This document shows positions 42,492 through 52,000 of a stretch of DNA of 64,000 bases, piece after piece (within the stretch, counting starts at the first letter, position 1; the number at the start of each line of letters is the position of its first letter). A program made the position numbers and the translations under genes. The stretch comes from CBDUXT01 sp965371245. Lineage in GTDB: Bacteria; Planctomycetota; Phycisphaerae; UBA1845. Under the pieces are notes generated by a model that was not told where the DNA came from, did no database searches, and worked only from the letters and a program-made list of their open reading frames with translations. Location: NCBI GenBank assembly GCA_965371245.1, contig CBDUXT010000001.1, forward strand, positions 1 through 64,000, in the 5' to 3' direction.

Positions 42492-43142
42492 TCAATCCCG
42501 AGAATCGCCCCTGGGACGCTCGAATCGACGTTTCCAGGCCGGCATCCGCTCCGGGGTGATGCCCGCCCACAGGCCGGCGCCGGCCCGGCGCGATCGTTCC
42601 TCGGTCGCCCTGAACGACCGACTGTAGTGGTGTGGAAAGCGGAGGTCCGCGTATGCATACCCCCCTTCCAGGAGCATCTCGTTGAACATCGCTCCACCGC
42701 GGGACACAAAGACGTAGGCCAGCAGCCGGCCGTACTTGCCGCGGGTTTGCTTCGGCGACAGAACGATATGCACGTTTCGACCCAGAAGCACCCGCTTGGC
42801 GTACGCGGCGGCCTCCGGGCCGAAGTACATGTCCGGCGCCGCGCCGTGCCCGATCTCGGGCGTATCGACACCCCACAATCGGATCCGCGTCACATCCTTT
42901 GCACCATCAGGGGCCTCAATGTCCAAGGTGTCTCCGTCGATGACCCGAGCGACTCGGAATGAGTGGTCGTGGTATCGCGCCTGGTCGAGCCCGACGGTCG
43001 CGGTGTCTGCTTCTCGCCCGGTCGGTCGAGCGCAGACCAGCCCCACAAGGAGGGCGATCACGACGACGTGTGCCGACGCGATTCGACGCCACCACGGCGG
43101 CATGCGGATCGACTCAGGCAGGCTCGTGCGCCGCGTGAACAT
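42492..43142 (-). CDS. Thermonuclease family protein (SNase-like), membrane-anchored or exported
   Basis: A 216-residue staphylococcal-nuclease-like protein. An N-terminal signal anchor (VVVIALLVGLVCA) is followed by the OB-fold domain: FRVARVIDGDTLDIE with metal-binding aspartates, IRLWGVDTPEIGHG with the catalytic arginine, and KYGRLLAYVFV with the second arginine. C-terminal helices EMLLEGGYAYADL and FRATEERSRRAGAGLW complete the fold. It should hydrolyse nucleic acids outside the cytoplasm. ATG 43142 lies two bases past the stop of the aspartate kinase gene, so the pair is co-transcribed. Confidence 0.88.
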   Translation of the reverse strand: MFTRRTSLPESIRMPPWWRRIASAHVVVIALLVGLVCARPTGREADTATVGLDQARYHDHSFRVARVIDGDTLDIEAPDGAKDVTRIRLWGVDTPEIGHGAAPDMYFGPEAAAYAKRVLLGRNVHIVLSPKQTRGKYGRLLAYVFVSRGGAMFNEMLLEGGYAYADLRFPHHYSRSFRATEERSRRAGAGLWAGITPERMPAWKRRFERPRGDSRD

Positions 43143-43144
43143 GC

Positions 43145-44377
43145 TCAGCCCCCGGGCCGCTCCTTGTCCAGCCCGAAGGCGTCGTGCAAGCATCGAAGAG
43201 CCCGCACGCCGTCCTCACTTCGGACGATGCAACTGATCACGATCTCGCTGGTGGAAATGTTGTCGATGTTGATCTTCGCCTTCGCCAGGGCATCGAACAT
43301 GGTTGCGGCGATGCCGGTGTGTGTCCTCATGCCGAGTCCGACGGCTGAGACCTTCGATACGCCCTCGTCGATCTCCACGCCCTGAATGCCAAGCTGCTCG
43401 GCCAGGCGATCACAGACGGCGCGTGCCTCCGCGGCCCCCGATGCATCGGTCGAAAAACCCAGGTTGGCGAACTTCCCGCCGTCGTAGATGTTCTGAACGA
43501 TATCATCGACCAGCACGTGATTGCGTGCCACTTCCGCGAAGATGGTGGCCGCCATACCCGGTGTGTTCGGTACGCCGTTGAGCGCCACGACGGCCAGATC
43601 CTCCTTCAGCGTGACACCGCGGACGGCGATCGCCTCCATACCGGGCGTTTCTGACATGATGATCGTTCCTCGCGCCTCTGTCAGCGAGCTGCGGACATGG
43701 ATCGGTACGCCGAACTTCTTCCCGAACTCGATCGCGCGGGAATGCATGACCCCGGCGCCGGCGGCGGCCATCTCCAGCATGGTATCGTAGCTGATTTCGT
43801 CGATCTTGCGGGCCTGTGAAACCAGACGCGGGTCCGCGGAGTATACCCCGTCCACATCGGTGTAGATCTCACACAGCTCGGCGCCAAGGACCGCGGCAAG
43901 GGCCGTCGCCGTGGTGTCCGAGGCCCCCCGCCCCATGGTGGTGATCTCGCCCCCCGTGTCGATGCCCTGAAAACCCGCCACGATGACGATCTTGCCGGCC
44001 GACAGCTCGCGGTCGATGCGGTCGCGGCTGATCCGCTGAATCCGGGCGCGGGAGTGGACGCTGTCGGTGAACAGCCCCAGTTGGGCCGCGGTCAGGCTGA
44101 TGGCCTCGTGCCCGGCCGCATCCGTAGCCATGGCCATCAGTGCGATCGACACCTGCTCACCAGTGGTCAGCAGCATGTCCAGTTCACGCTTGGGTGGGTC
44201 GGACGACATCTGGCGGGCGAGTTCCAGCAGATCGTTCGTCGTTGGCCCCATGGCCGACACCACCAGAACGACACGAGACCCCTCCAGCTTCGCGCGGATC
44301 GCCCTCCGCGCCGCGCGATGAATCATCTCGGCGGTCGCGAGGCTCGTTCCGCCGAACTTTTGGACGATCAATGGCAT
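43145..44377 (-). CDS. lysC: Aspartate kinase
   Basis: A 410-residue aspartokinase, the first step from aspartate to lysine, threonine and methionine. MPLIVQKFGGTSLATAE is the KFGGTS ATP motif, LTTGEQVSIALMA and GRGASDTTATALAAVLGAELCEIYTDVDGVYSADPR cover substrate binding. Two ACT regulatory domains follow (VVALNGVPNTPGMAATIFAE; VSAVGLGMRTHTGIAATMFDALAKAKINIDNISTSE), so feedback inhibition by lysine and/or threonine is expected. Full length for the single-function type. It precedes the nuclease gene. Confidence 0.95.
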   Translation of the reverse strand: MPLIVQKFGGTSLATAEMIHRAARRAIRAKLEGSRVVLVVSAMGPTTNDLLELARQMSSDPPKRELDMLLTTGEQVSIALMAMATDAAGHEAISLTAAQLGLFTDSVHSRARIQRISRDRIDRELSAGKIVIVAGFQGIDTGGEITTMGRGASDTTATALAAVLGAELCEIYTDVDGVYSADPRLVSQARKIDEISYDTMLEMAAAGAGVMHSRAIEFGKKFGVPIHVRSSLTEARGTIIMSETPGMEAIAVRGVTLKEDLAVVALNGVPNTPGMAATIFAEVARNHVLVDDIVQNIYDGGKFANLGFSTDASGAAEARAVCDRLAEQLGIQGVEIDEGVSKVSAVGLGMRTHTGIAATMFDALAKAKINIDNISTSEIVISCIVRSEDGVRALRCLHDAFGLDKERPGG

Positions 44378-44945
44378 GCTGAAGATGGTATCGGTCTCCG
44401 CCGTGGGACGCGACCGGGATCACAACGAATCAGACGTCGGTCCACGGTGCTGTTTGGGTTGGCGCGGCACCGGGATGCGCGAGCCATTTGTTCCGCGGCG
44501 GAAAGAGGGCGAGAGAAAAGACGGGCGGCACCCGTGGCGCTTCTAGTGTACGGCCGACCTTGCATCTCTGGGTTTTGCACGATGGGTCCCCCACCGCTTC
44601 AGGATGTACAAACCGGGCACATGAGTAACACTTTCGGCTGGCTTCCGGACCTTGTTGAAGAACGTGTGCCACTGCTCTGTGAGCAGTGATGATTGTAGAT
44701 CAACACGGCTCGCAGAACCGTGGCACACGAACCAGTCGATTCAACGATGACAGAGCACTGGTTGGGCTGTGTCGATGTGGTCGCGCCAAGCGCCGCCGTC
44801 GCCGTGCGCACACTCCTCTGGCAGCCTCTCCGGGCATCGAGTAGAACATGCGTTGGAACGCCCCCTGCTTGGCCCATGAGAAGCTGGGCTCTGGCGGTCG
44901 CGGACGTACCTGGCGGAACCCGTGCCTACTTGAAGGAAAAAAAGC
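44378..44945. other. Divergent intergenic region
   Basis: Lies between lysC (minus) and the pyrroline-5-carboxylate dehydrogenase gene (plus). Holds the foldback element at 44653-44745. No coding frame is supported and no clear promoter was seen. Confidence 0.5.
44653..44745. repeat. Foldback element with two stacked hairpins
   Basis: Outer pair GTTGAA / TTCAAC and CGTGTGCCAC / GTGGCACACG (perfect 10 bases) enclose an independent perfect hairpin CACTGCTC-TGT-GAGCAGTG. The GTGGCAC core also appears near 118 and in the element at 48988-49094, which suggests a family. Confidence 0.7.
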
Positions 44946-46496
44946 ATGCTGCCGCCCTTTGTTCCCGAACCGTATGTCGATTTCACGCAAGAGCAGCCGC
45001 GGACCCGTATGCTCGCGGCGCTGAAGGACGTCGAGGGACAACTTGGTCGGACGTATCCCCTTTGGATCGCCGGCGAAGCGGTAACCACGGGCGAGACCTT
45101 CGACTCGGTCAGCCCCGCCGACCCGGACCGGGTCATCGGCACGATGGCCAAGGCCAACATCGACCTGGCGGACAGGGCCGTTCGAGCGGCGGCCGAGGCG
45201 TTCAAGACTTGGTCGCGCGTCGATCCCGACGCCCGCGCGCGGATTCTCATCAAAGGGGCGCACATCATGCGGCGCCGCGTCTACGAGCTATCGGCCTGGA
45301 TGTGCTTCGAGCAGAGCAAGAGTTGGATCGAGGCCTATGCCGACGCGTGCGAGTCGATCGACTTTCTGGACTTCTACGGCCGCGAGATGATGCGCATCGG
45401 CGGGGCGAGAGAGGTCACGCCGGTCGCCGGTGAAGAAAACGAGGTACGGTACGTTCCCCTGGGCGTCGGCGTGGTCATTCCGCCGTGGAACTTTCCCCTC
45501 GCCATCTGTGCGGGGATGACCACGGCCGGTCTGGTGGCGGGCAACACGGTGGTGCTCAAGCCGGCCAGCACGGCGCCTGTCGTGGCCGCGAAGATGGTCG
45601 AGATTCTGCACGAGGCCGGCTTGCCCAAAGACGTGCTCAACTTCCTCCCGGGACCGGGCGGCAGCGTCGGCGATGCCCTGGTCTGCCACCCGCAAACGAG
45701 GTTCATCTGCTTCACCGGCTCGCGCGAGGTCGGCACGGGCATCTTTGAAAAGGCGGCGAAGGTCCACGAAGGGCAAATCTGGCTGAAGCGAACCGTCCTG
45801 GAGATGGGCGGCAAGAACTGCATCGTCGTGGATGAGACGGCCGACGTGGCCGCCGCCGCCGAGGGCGTCGTCGCGGCGGCGTTCGGGTTCCAGGGGCAAA
45901 AGTGCTCCGCGTGCAGCCGTTTGGTCGCTCACCAGGCCGTGTATGATGATCTGCTCGAACGCGTCGTCGCTCGTTCGCGCGAGCTGACCATCGGGGACAC
46001 AACCACACCGGGGAACTTCCAGATGGGGGCGGTGATCGATGCGGCTGCCCATCGGAAGATCAACGACTACATCAAGATCGGCGAGGGCGAGGGGCGAACC
46101 GTCCTGCCGCCGGGGAAGATTCCCAGCAAGGGATACTTCGTCGCGCCCACGATCATCGCGGACATCGCGCCGGATGCGCGGTTGGCACAGGAGGAGGTTT
46201 TCGGTCCGGTCCTCGCGGTCATCAGGGCCGAGAGCTTCGACCACGCGCTCCAGATTGCCAACGGAACGGAGTATGGTCTGACCGGCGCACTGTTCTCCAA
46301 CGACCGGCTGCGGCTCGAACGAGCACGGCACGAGTTCCACGTGGGCAATCTCTATTTCAATCGGAAGTGTACCGGGGCGCTCGTAGACGTTCAGCCGTTC
46401 GGCGGGTTCAATATGTCGGGTACCGACTCCAAAGCCGGCGGCCGCGACTATCTGCCGTTGTTCATGCAGGCGAAGAGCATCACCGAGCGATGGTAG
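44946..46496 (+). CDS. 1-pyrroline-5-carboxylate dehydrogenase (ALDH family)
   Basis: A 516-residue NAD(P)-dependent aldehyde dehydrogenase of the RocA/P5CDH group, which oxidises glutamate-semialdehyde to glutamate in proline catabolism. Motifs: PPWNFPLAICAGM (catalytic Asn), VLKPASTAPV, FICFTGSREVGTGI (nucleotide loop), TVLEMGGKNCIVV (general base Glu, about 287), FGFQGQKCSACSR (nucleophilic Cys, about 319) and QEEVFGPVLAVI. The N-terminus VDFTQEQPRTRMLAALKDVEGQLGRTYPLWIAGE matches the extended RocA start. GAAGGA precedes the ATG. No proline dehydrogenase gene is adjacent. Confidence 0.9.
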   Translation: MLPPFVPEPYVDFTQEQPRTRMLAALKDVEGQLGRTYPLWIAGEAVTTGETFDSVSPADPDRVIGTMAKANIDLADRAVRAAAEAFKTWSRVDPDARARILIKGAHIMRRRVYELSAWMCFEQSKSWIEAYADACESIDFLDFYGREMMRIGGAREVTPVAGEENEVRYVPLGVGVVIPPWNFPLAICAGMTTAGLVAGNTVVLKPASTAPVVAAKMVEILHEAGLPKDVLNFLPGPGGSVGDALVCHPQTRFICFTGSREVGTGIFEKAAKVHEGQIWLKRTVLEMGGKNCIVVDETADVAAAAEGVVAAAFGFQGQKCSACSRLVAHQAVYDDLLERVVARSRELTIGDTTTPGNFQMGAVIDAAAHRKINDYIKIGEGEGRTVLPPGKIPSKGYFVAPTIIADIAPDARLAQEEVFGPVLAVIRAESFDHALQIANGTEYGLTGALFSNDRLRLERARHEFHVGNLYFNRKCTGALVDVQPFGGFNMSGTDSKAGGRDYLPLFMQAKSITERW

Positions 46497-46564
46497 GCGT
46501 CGATAGGCAACGCCGAAGGCTTGGCGGCGTCGTTCGCTCGGCGATTGGATTGTTCGGTGAATCA

Positions 46565-46672
46565 GGGTGGCATGGCCGCGCTCGCGTGGCCATGTCCTGG
46601 GTGGACCGACGCATGCCCGCGCCTCCCGCTTGGGCATGCCACTCGAAAAACCGAAGGCCCTTTCTGGAAACG
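46565..46672 (+). repeat. MITE-like family R1, partial copy
   Basis: Contains GGGTGGCATGGCCGCG, CATGTCCTGGGTGG, GCATGCCCGCGCCTCC and GCTTGGGCATGCCACTCG, as in the full copy at 55032-55199, plus a diverged right part (TTTCTGGAAACGG). Terminal repeats are lost. A hairpin GCTCACGC-GA-GCGTGAGC follows at about 46684-46701. The remaining gap 46497-46767 is empty. Confidence 0.75.
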
Positions 46673-46767
46673 GTCCGGAACACGCTCACGCGAGCGTGAG
46701 CATGGCACCCAGTTCATGCGTGTCGGCGTGCTAAGTGCCGTTTATTGAGTTTGAGTTTCGTAGCGCC

Positions 46768-47442
46768 ATGCCGACCTGGCTCCAATCCGTTCTCGATACG
46801 TTCGCCTGGCCTGAGCCGGACCACATGATCCGCATCTGCACCGCGATCGTGCTCGGGGGGCTGGTGGGGCTCGAACGGGAGCTGCGCGACAAGCCGGCCG
46901 GCTTTAGAACCATCATTCTCATTTGCGTCGGCGTGTGCCTGTTCACCATCCTTTCGGAAACCGTGGGTGGGACGGACATGCAGCACACGCGGATCGCCGC
47001 GCAGATCGTCACCGGCATCGGCTTCCTGGGCGCCGGCGCGATCTTGCGCGATCGCGCGAACATTCTCGGGCTCACGACGGCCACGACCATATGGGCGGTA
47101 GCCGCCATCGGCATGGCCGTCGGTTTTGGCAAGCTGGGGCTGGCCGCGTTCGGCACCGGCGTGATTCTCGTCACCCTGCTGGCGTTCGATGTCATCGAAC
47201 ACTGGATCGGCGACTTGCGTGACATACAGGAATACCACATCGCCACCGAGAACACCGAGGGGCTGTTCGATCGGCTGGATAAGCTGTTCGAGGATTCCAA
47301 GTTGCGAACGCGCAAACGGTTCTGGTATCAGGATGGCTCGTTGCTGATCATGCACGTCATCGCCATGGGCTCCAAGACGAACCACGAGCGGTTGCGCATG
47401 CGACTCCTTAGGTCGAACGAATACACCCTGCGACGCGGCTAG
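46768..47442 (+). CDS. MgtC/SapB family membrane protein
   Basis: A 224-residue MgtC-type protein. The N-terminal hydrophobic part has four to five helices with family signatures: ICTAIVLGGLVGLERELRDKPAGFRTIILICVG, AAQIVTGIGFLGAGAILRDR and ILGLTTATTIWAVAAIGMAVG. A cytoplasmic C-terminus of about 70 residues follows. MgtC-like proteins are linked to magnesium limitation and membrane-potential control. ATG 46768 is preferred; a GTG at 46735 would add eleven residues. It converges on, and overlaps by four bases, the citrate synthase gene. Confidence 0.88.
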   Translation: MPTWLQSVLDTFAWPEPDHMIRICTAIVLGGLVGLERELRDKPAGFRTIILICVGVCLFTILSETVGGTDMQHTRIAAQIVTGIGFLGAGAILRDRANILGLTTATTIWAVAAIGMAVGFGKLGLAAFGTGVILVTLLAFDVIEHWIGDLRDIQEYHIATENTEGLFDRLDKLFEDSKLRTRKRFWYQDGSLLIMHVIAMGSKTNHERLRMRLLRSNEYTLRRG

Positions 47443-48569
47443 CGCTGCGCTACGGGTGTGTATGCCACGCCGTGCTTCCCTACGTACTTCTGCGTGGGGC
47501 GGAAGATTCGGTTGTTCTCGATCTGTTCCAACCAATGCGCCAGCCAGCCCGACACGCGGGCCATCGCGAAAATGGGCGTGAAGCAGTCCCGCGGGATTCC
47601 CAGCGCGGTGTAGACGATTCCGGAGAAGAAATCCACGTTCGCCCAGATGCCTTTCTCCGCGTAGTGCTCACGCACGACCTTCTCAACCCCAATCGCAATC
47701 TGGAACACCGGCTTTTCGCTTCGGCTTGCCAGTTTCTCCGCGAACGTGGCAAGGATGCGAGCCCGCGGATCGAGTGCCTTGTACACGCGATGCCCGAAAC
47801 CGGGAATCTTTTCCTTCCGCGAGATCATTTCCTCGACAAACGGACGTGCCTTCGCCGGGCTCTCGATCCGGTCGAGCATGGACATGACGTCTTCGTTGGC
47901 TCCGCCGTGCAGCGGTCCCGACAGCGCCCCCAGGGCCGAACTGATGACGGAATAGGGGTCGGCCATGGTCGAGCCGACGACGCGACCGGAGAAGGTCGAG
48001 GCGTTCATCGTGTGATCGGCGTGCAGAATGAGGCACACGTCCAGCATGCGAACATCCGCGGGATCGGGCTCTTGGCCGGTCATCATGTAGAGGAAGTTGG
48101 CGGCCAGGCTGAGTTCATCGCGCGGCGGAATCTCTGCATCGCCTTTGCGAAGCCGGTCGAAGGCGGCTACGAGGGATGGACACTTGGCGATCAGGCGAAC
48201 GCAGGCCACCGTCCGGGCCTCGACATCCATGTTGTGCCGCTGGGGATAGAACATGCCGATCGCGGCAAGACCCGCCTGCAGTGCATCCATGGGGTGTCCG
48301 GCCTCGGGTAGGCACTTGATCAGATCGACGATCCGATACTTGAGCCTCCGATGCGTGCGCAGCTTCGCGCCGAAGTCGGCTGACTCGGCGGCTGTGGGCA
48401 GGTGGCCGAAGAGGAGAAGATAGGACACCTCCTCGAACGTTCCGTGCTCGGCCAGATCCTCGATGGCGATGCCGCGGTACTCGAGGCGGCCGGCTTTGCC
48501 ATCAACGAAGCTGACGCCCGATTCCGCGATGGGTACGCCTTCCAATCCGGGAATGAGTTCAAGTGCCAT
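47439..48569 (-). CDS. Citrate synthase
   Basis: A 376-residue citrate synthase of the shorter, Gram-positive/archaeal-like type; condenses oxaloacetate with acetyl-CoA. GPLHGGANEDVM holds the first active His, IPGFGHRVYKALDPRA the second His, and WANVDFFSGIVYTALGIP the catalytic Asp. The N-terminus GLEGVPIAESGVSFVDGKAGRLEYRGIAIEDLA is typical of the family. A 2-methylcitrate synthase role cannot be excluded. Start ATG 48569 follows AGGACG; the longer frame to 49082 is not protein-like. Confidence 0.93.
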   Translation of the reverse strand: MALELIPGLEGVPIAESGVSFVDGKAGRLEYRGIAIEDLAEHGTFEEVSYLLLFGHLPTAAESADFGAKLRTHRRLKYRIVDLIKCLPEAGHPMDALQAGLAAIGMFYPQRHNMDVEARTVACVRLIAKCPSLVAAFDRLRKGDAEIPPRDELSLAANFLYMMTGQEPDPADVRMLDVCLILHADHTMNASTFSGRVVGSTMADPYSVISSALGALSGPLHGGANEDVMSMLDRIESPAKARPFVEEMISRKEKIPGFGHRVYKALDPRARILATFAEKLASRSEKPVFQIAIGVEKVVREHYAEKGIWANVDFFSGIVYTALGIPRDCFTPIFAMARVSGWLAHWLEQIENNRIFRPTQKYVGKHGVAYTPVAQR

Positions 48570-49089
48570 GGTGTTTCGTCCTGTTCTTGTCGCCTGTGGC
48601 GGTGTGCATACTGACCCAACGATAAGGCGGTCAGCCGGGCGAGGACACCCCCGGACTTCGATCCGTCCCGGGGCAAAGAATCGCTCGCAACGTCGCAAGA
48701 CCGATCCGCCGACGGTAGCCAACCCCTCGCTGCGAGTCCCACGAGAATAGTGCGAACGACGCGATGCGTCTATCGGGCTGCCAAAAGGCGTGGTCCGCTC
48801 TGGGTCGCCACGGGCTGGAAACCACGCCACGCTCTTCCTGTGGGCCGATGTGATGCACAGGGCTAGCAAGCGGCGTTCCAATTCGGTGGCACCGGCGACC
48901 CACAGGGGCATCGACCCCGTTTCTGGTGGTATCAGGGTAGTATGAGCGGGCTGACCCCCACTGGGGGGAAGCAACAGCGGTCTTAGCGCTAGCCGTCCGT
49001 TGAAAAAGGGTGGTACGGGCTTCCACACCGTGGCTTCATCGGCTGGAACCCGGTGCCACACGCTGGGGTCATCGCTTTTCAACCGGCCG
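48570..49089. other. Intergenic region, mostly repeat-like
   Basis: Between citrate synthase and the RND pump gene (both minus). It should carry the citrate synthase promoter, but none is clear to me. The left 400 bases have no supported gene; the right 100 bases form the foldback element at 48988-49094. Confidence 0.5.
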
Positions 49090-49094
49090 CTAGC
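48988..49094. repeat. Foldback element with GCTAGC ends, overlapping a gene stop
   Basis: Ends GCTAGC (48988-48993 and 49089-49094) and inner arms GTTGAAAA (48999-49006) / TTTTCAAC (49076-49083) are perfect complements; further inside GGTGGTACGGG and CCCGGTGCCAC pair imperfectly. The right GCTAGC contains the TAG stop of the RND transporter gene on the minus strand. Confidence 0.7.
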
Positions 49095-52000
49095 CGCCGG
49101 GGCTACGCCGTATGGAAATGGCGGGTGCGGCGGCCGGCGCCGCAGGCGCGAACGCCTCCCGCTCGGTCGAGCGGACCGACCCGCGCGCCCATTTCTGGAA
49201 GTCGAGGAACAGCGTGAAGGTGGCCGGCACCACGAAGAGAGTGAAGACGCTTGACACCAACAGACCGCCCAGCACGACGCTGCCCAGCCCGCGGTACAGC
49301 TCGCTGCCGGCGCCTGGCATGACCACCAACGGGAACATCCCGAAAACCGAAGTCATGGTGCTCATGAAGATCGGGCGGGTTCTGGTTTGCACGGACATGA
49401 CGACGGCCTCTCCCGGCTCCATTCCGTCGCGGCGCATGAACGTCAGCGCCTGGTGTACGATGAGGATCGCGTTGTTGACCACGATGCCGACCAGAATCAC
49501 GAACCCCAGCATCGTCAGGACGTCGAGCTGTTGAATGGGCGACGTGATGTCGTACAGGCTGACCTCGTGGACGATCGCCAATGCGACGAATCCGCCCACG
49601 GCCGCCAGGGGCACCGAAAGCATGATGACAAACGGGTAGGCGAATGACTCGAACAGAGCGGCCATCAGAAGATAGGTGATCAAGAGTGCGAGGATCGCAC
49701 GCGACTGCAACGCCTCGATGGCGAGCTTTGGGTTCATCGCCAGGAGCCCGAACACAAACAGCGCGAGCACGACGCCGCCCGTCGTCACGGCCGATCGCGC
49801 CCCGCCCGTCACCCGTGCGACCCCCACGGTCACGACGCCCAGGAACGCCAACACCGCAAGAGAAACCGGAACGGACTGACCCAGGATCCGCGGCCGGCTG
49901 ATTGTCTCGCGGAAGTCGCCCAGCAAAGCCCGCTGGGTCATCGTGAGCTTGCTGGCTGTGCCCGCGAGGCTGGTGATGATGGAAGGCGGGATGACTCCGG
50001 ACTCACGAAGCGGCGCGATCACGTCGTCGAGCAGTTCGTTCATCGTCTGTTGGAGCGGCACGCCCGTCTTGGGCATGACCGAAAGCGTGACCGAGGGCAT
50101 CTCTTCGATGTGGGTGATTTGCTGCGGCGCGGTCGTTCGCGTAAAGTCCATGGCCGACGACAGCGGGATGACGTCCCCGGAGGGCGTATAGATCGGCATC
50201 TGTCGAACCGCGTCCATGTTGCCGTGCGTGTCAACGGCGGTCAGCGCCATATCGATCTTGTCGCCCCCGTCGTTGAACTCGCCCACGAACGCCCCATCGA
50301 CCGCCGCCTGCACGATGAAACCCAGGTCGCGCACGTCGAGCCCCAAGTCGGCCGCCTTGGCGCGATCGGGAACGCCCTGAATCTCCGGTCGACCCAGGTC
50401 GAAGCTCGCCGGCGTCGAGGTGGGGTGGGCGTAGCCCAGTTCCTGGATCTTGCGTCGGATGACCTGGGCGGCCGCTACCACTTCCTTGATGTCGTCCGCG
50501 CGAATCTCGACATCCAAGGTGTTTCCCCCACGACGCCCGCCGGTGCGGAACAGAGAGGACTGAGTGAACATGGCGAAGACGCCGGGGATGCGCGACGCCG
50601 CTCGGGTCAACACCGCTTGGAGCGGACGAACATTGGTTTCAATCTTCGATGTACAACCCATGAACGCCCCGCCGCCGAAGGAGACGAAAAAGAAATTTTC
50701 GATCGGCGGGGGTTTGACAATTCGCTTTTCTTGGCCGTCCTTTCCCAAGGCCACCTCGACCGTGGGGAGCATGGCGGCCGCCTCGGACCCGAGCTCCGCC
50801 TCCCACAAAGGGCGAATTCCGTCAAGAGGATCATCCGGATCGCCTTCCTCGACGACGAGGGCCATTCGCTGAAACTCCTCCGTCGAGTAACCGGGCGGTG
50901 AGAAAAGCAACCCAAAAATGAGATTCTTGTTTCCCGTGGGAAGATACTCGGTGGCGGGCATCAGCATCCAGCTTCCCAGGACCGCCGCCCCGGACAGACC
51001 GGCCACGATGGCGACGCGGCGCCCGACGCGCTCGTTGACGGTCGCGACGAGCGACGAGACCCAGACCGCGAATCGCCAGGGCTTGTCCCCCGCCTTGGTC
51101 GCCTTCGAGGCGGTGAAAAACCGAGACGCAAGCGGTGGGATGACCAGCACGGAGACGATGAGCGACAAACCGACGGCCGACGCGATGGCGATGGCGATGT
51201 CCTTGAACAGTTGGCCGGACTCTTCCTTGATGGTGATGACCGGAAGAAAGACGGCCATGGTCGTCAGCGTGCTCGCCAGCACCGCGCCCCAAACCTCTCC
51301 GGCGCCGTCCAGGGCTGCCTTGGCCTTGCCCTTACCCATGGCACGATGTCGATAAATGTTCTCCAGCACGACGATCGCGTTATCCACGACCATGCCGACC
51401 GCGAACGCCATCCCAGCGAGCAGGACGACGTTCAGGCTGCGGTCGAGGAGCCGGATGACCAGGAACGTCCCGATCACCGAAATGGGGATGGTCACCGCAA
51501 TGATGCCCACCGCGCTGCTGCTTCGAAGGAAGAGGGTCAGGACGAGGATCGCCAGCGCGCCGCCGACAAACAGGTTCTGCACAACCAATCCGATGGCACT
51601 CCAGATGTACGTCGTCTCGTCGTATACCTGCGTCAGTTCCAATCCGAGCCCGCGCGGCTCGAGAATCTCCCGATTCACCTTGCGGACCTGTGTCCTGAGG
51701 TTTTGCATGGCCTTGATGACGTTGGCCCCGGTCTCACGCCGCGCGGGAAGCGCCATCACGCGCCGCCCCTTGCTCCGAACGAAACTGGTCCGCTTCTTGA
51801 ACCCGTCGTGAACCGTCGCGATGTCGCGGATCGCGACCGGTCCGCCTGACCCATAGGCCACCACGGTTTGCTCGATCTCCTCGATGGATCGGAACTCGCC
51901 GATCGTTCGGTAGCTGGTTTCGTGCTTCCCCTGCGTGATGGTGCCGGCCGAGATGTTGGTGTTTTGTTGGCGCAGAGCCCGCTCGACGTCTCTAAACGTC

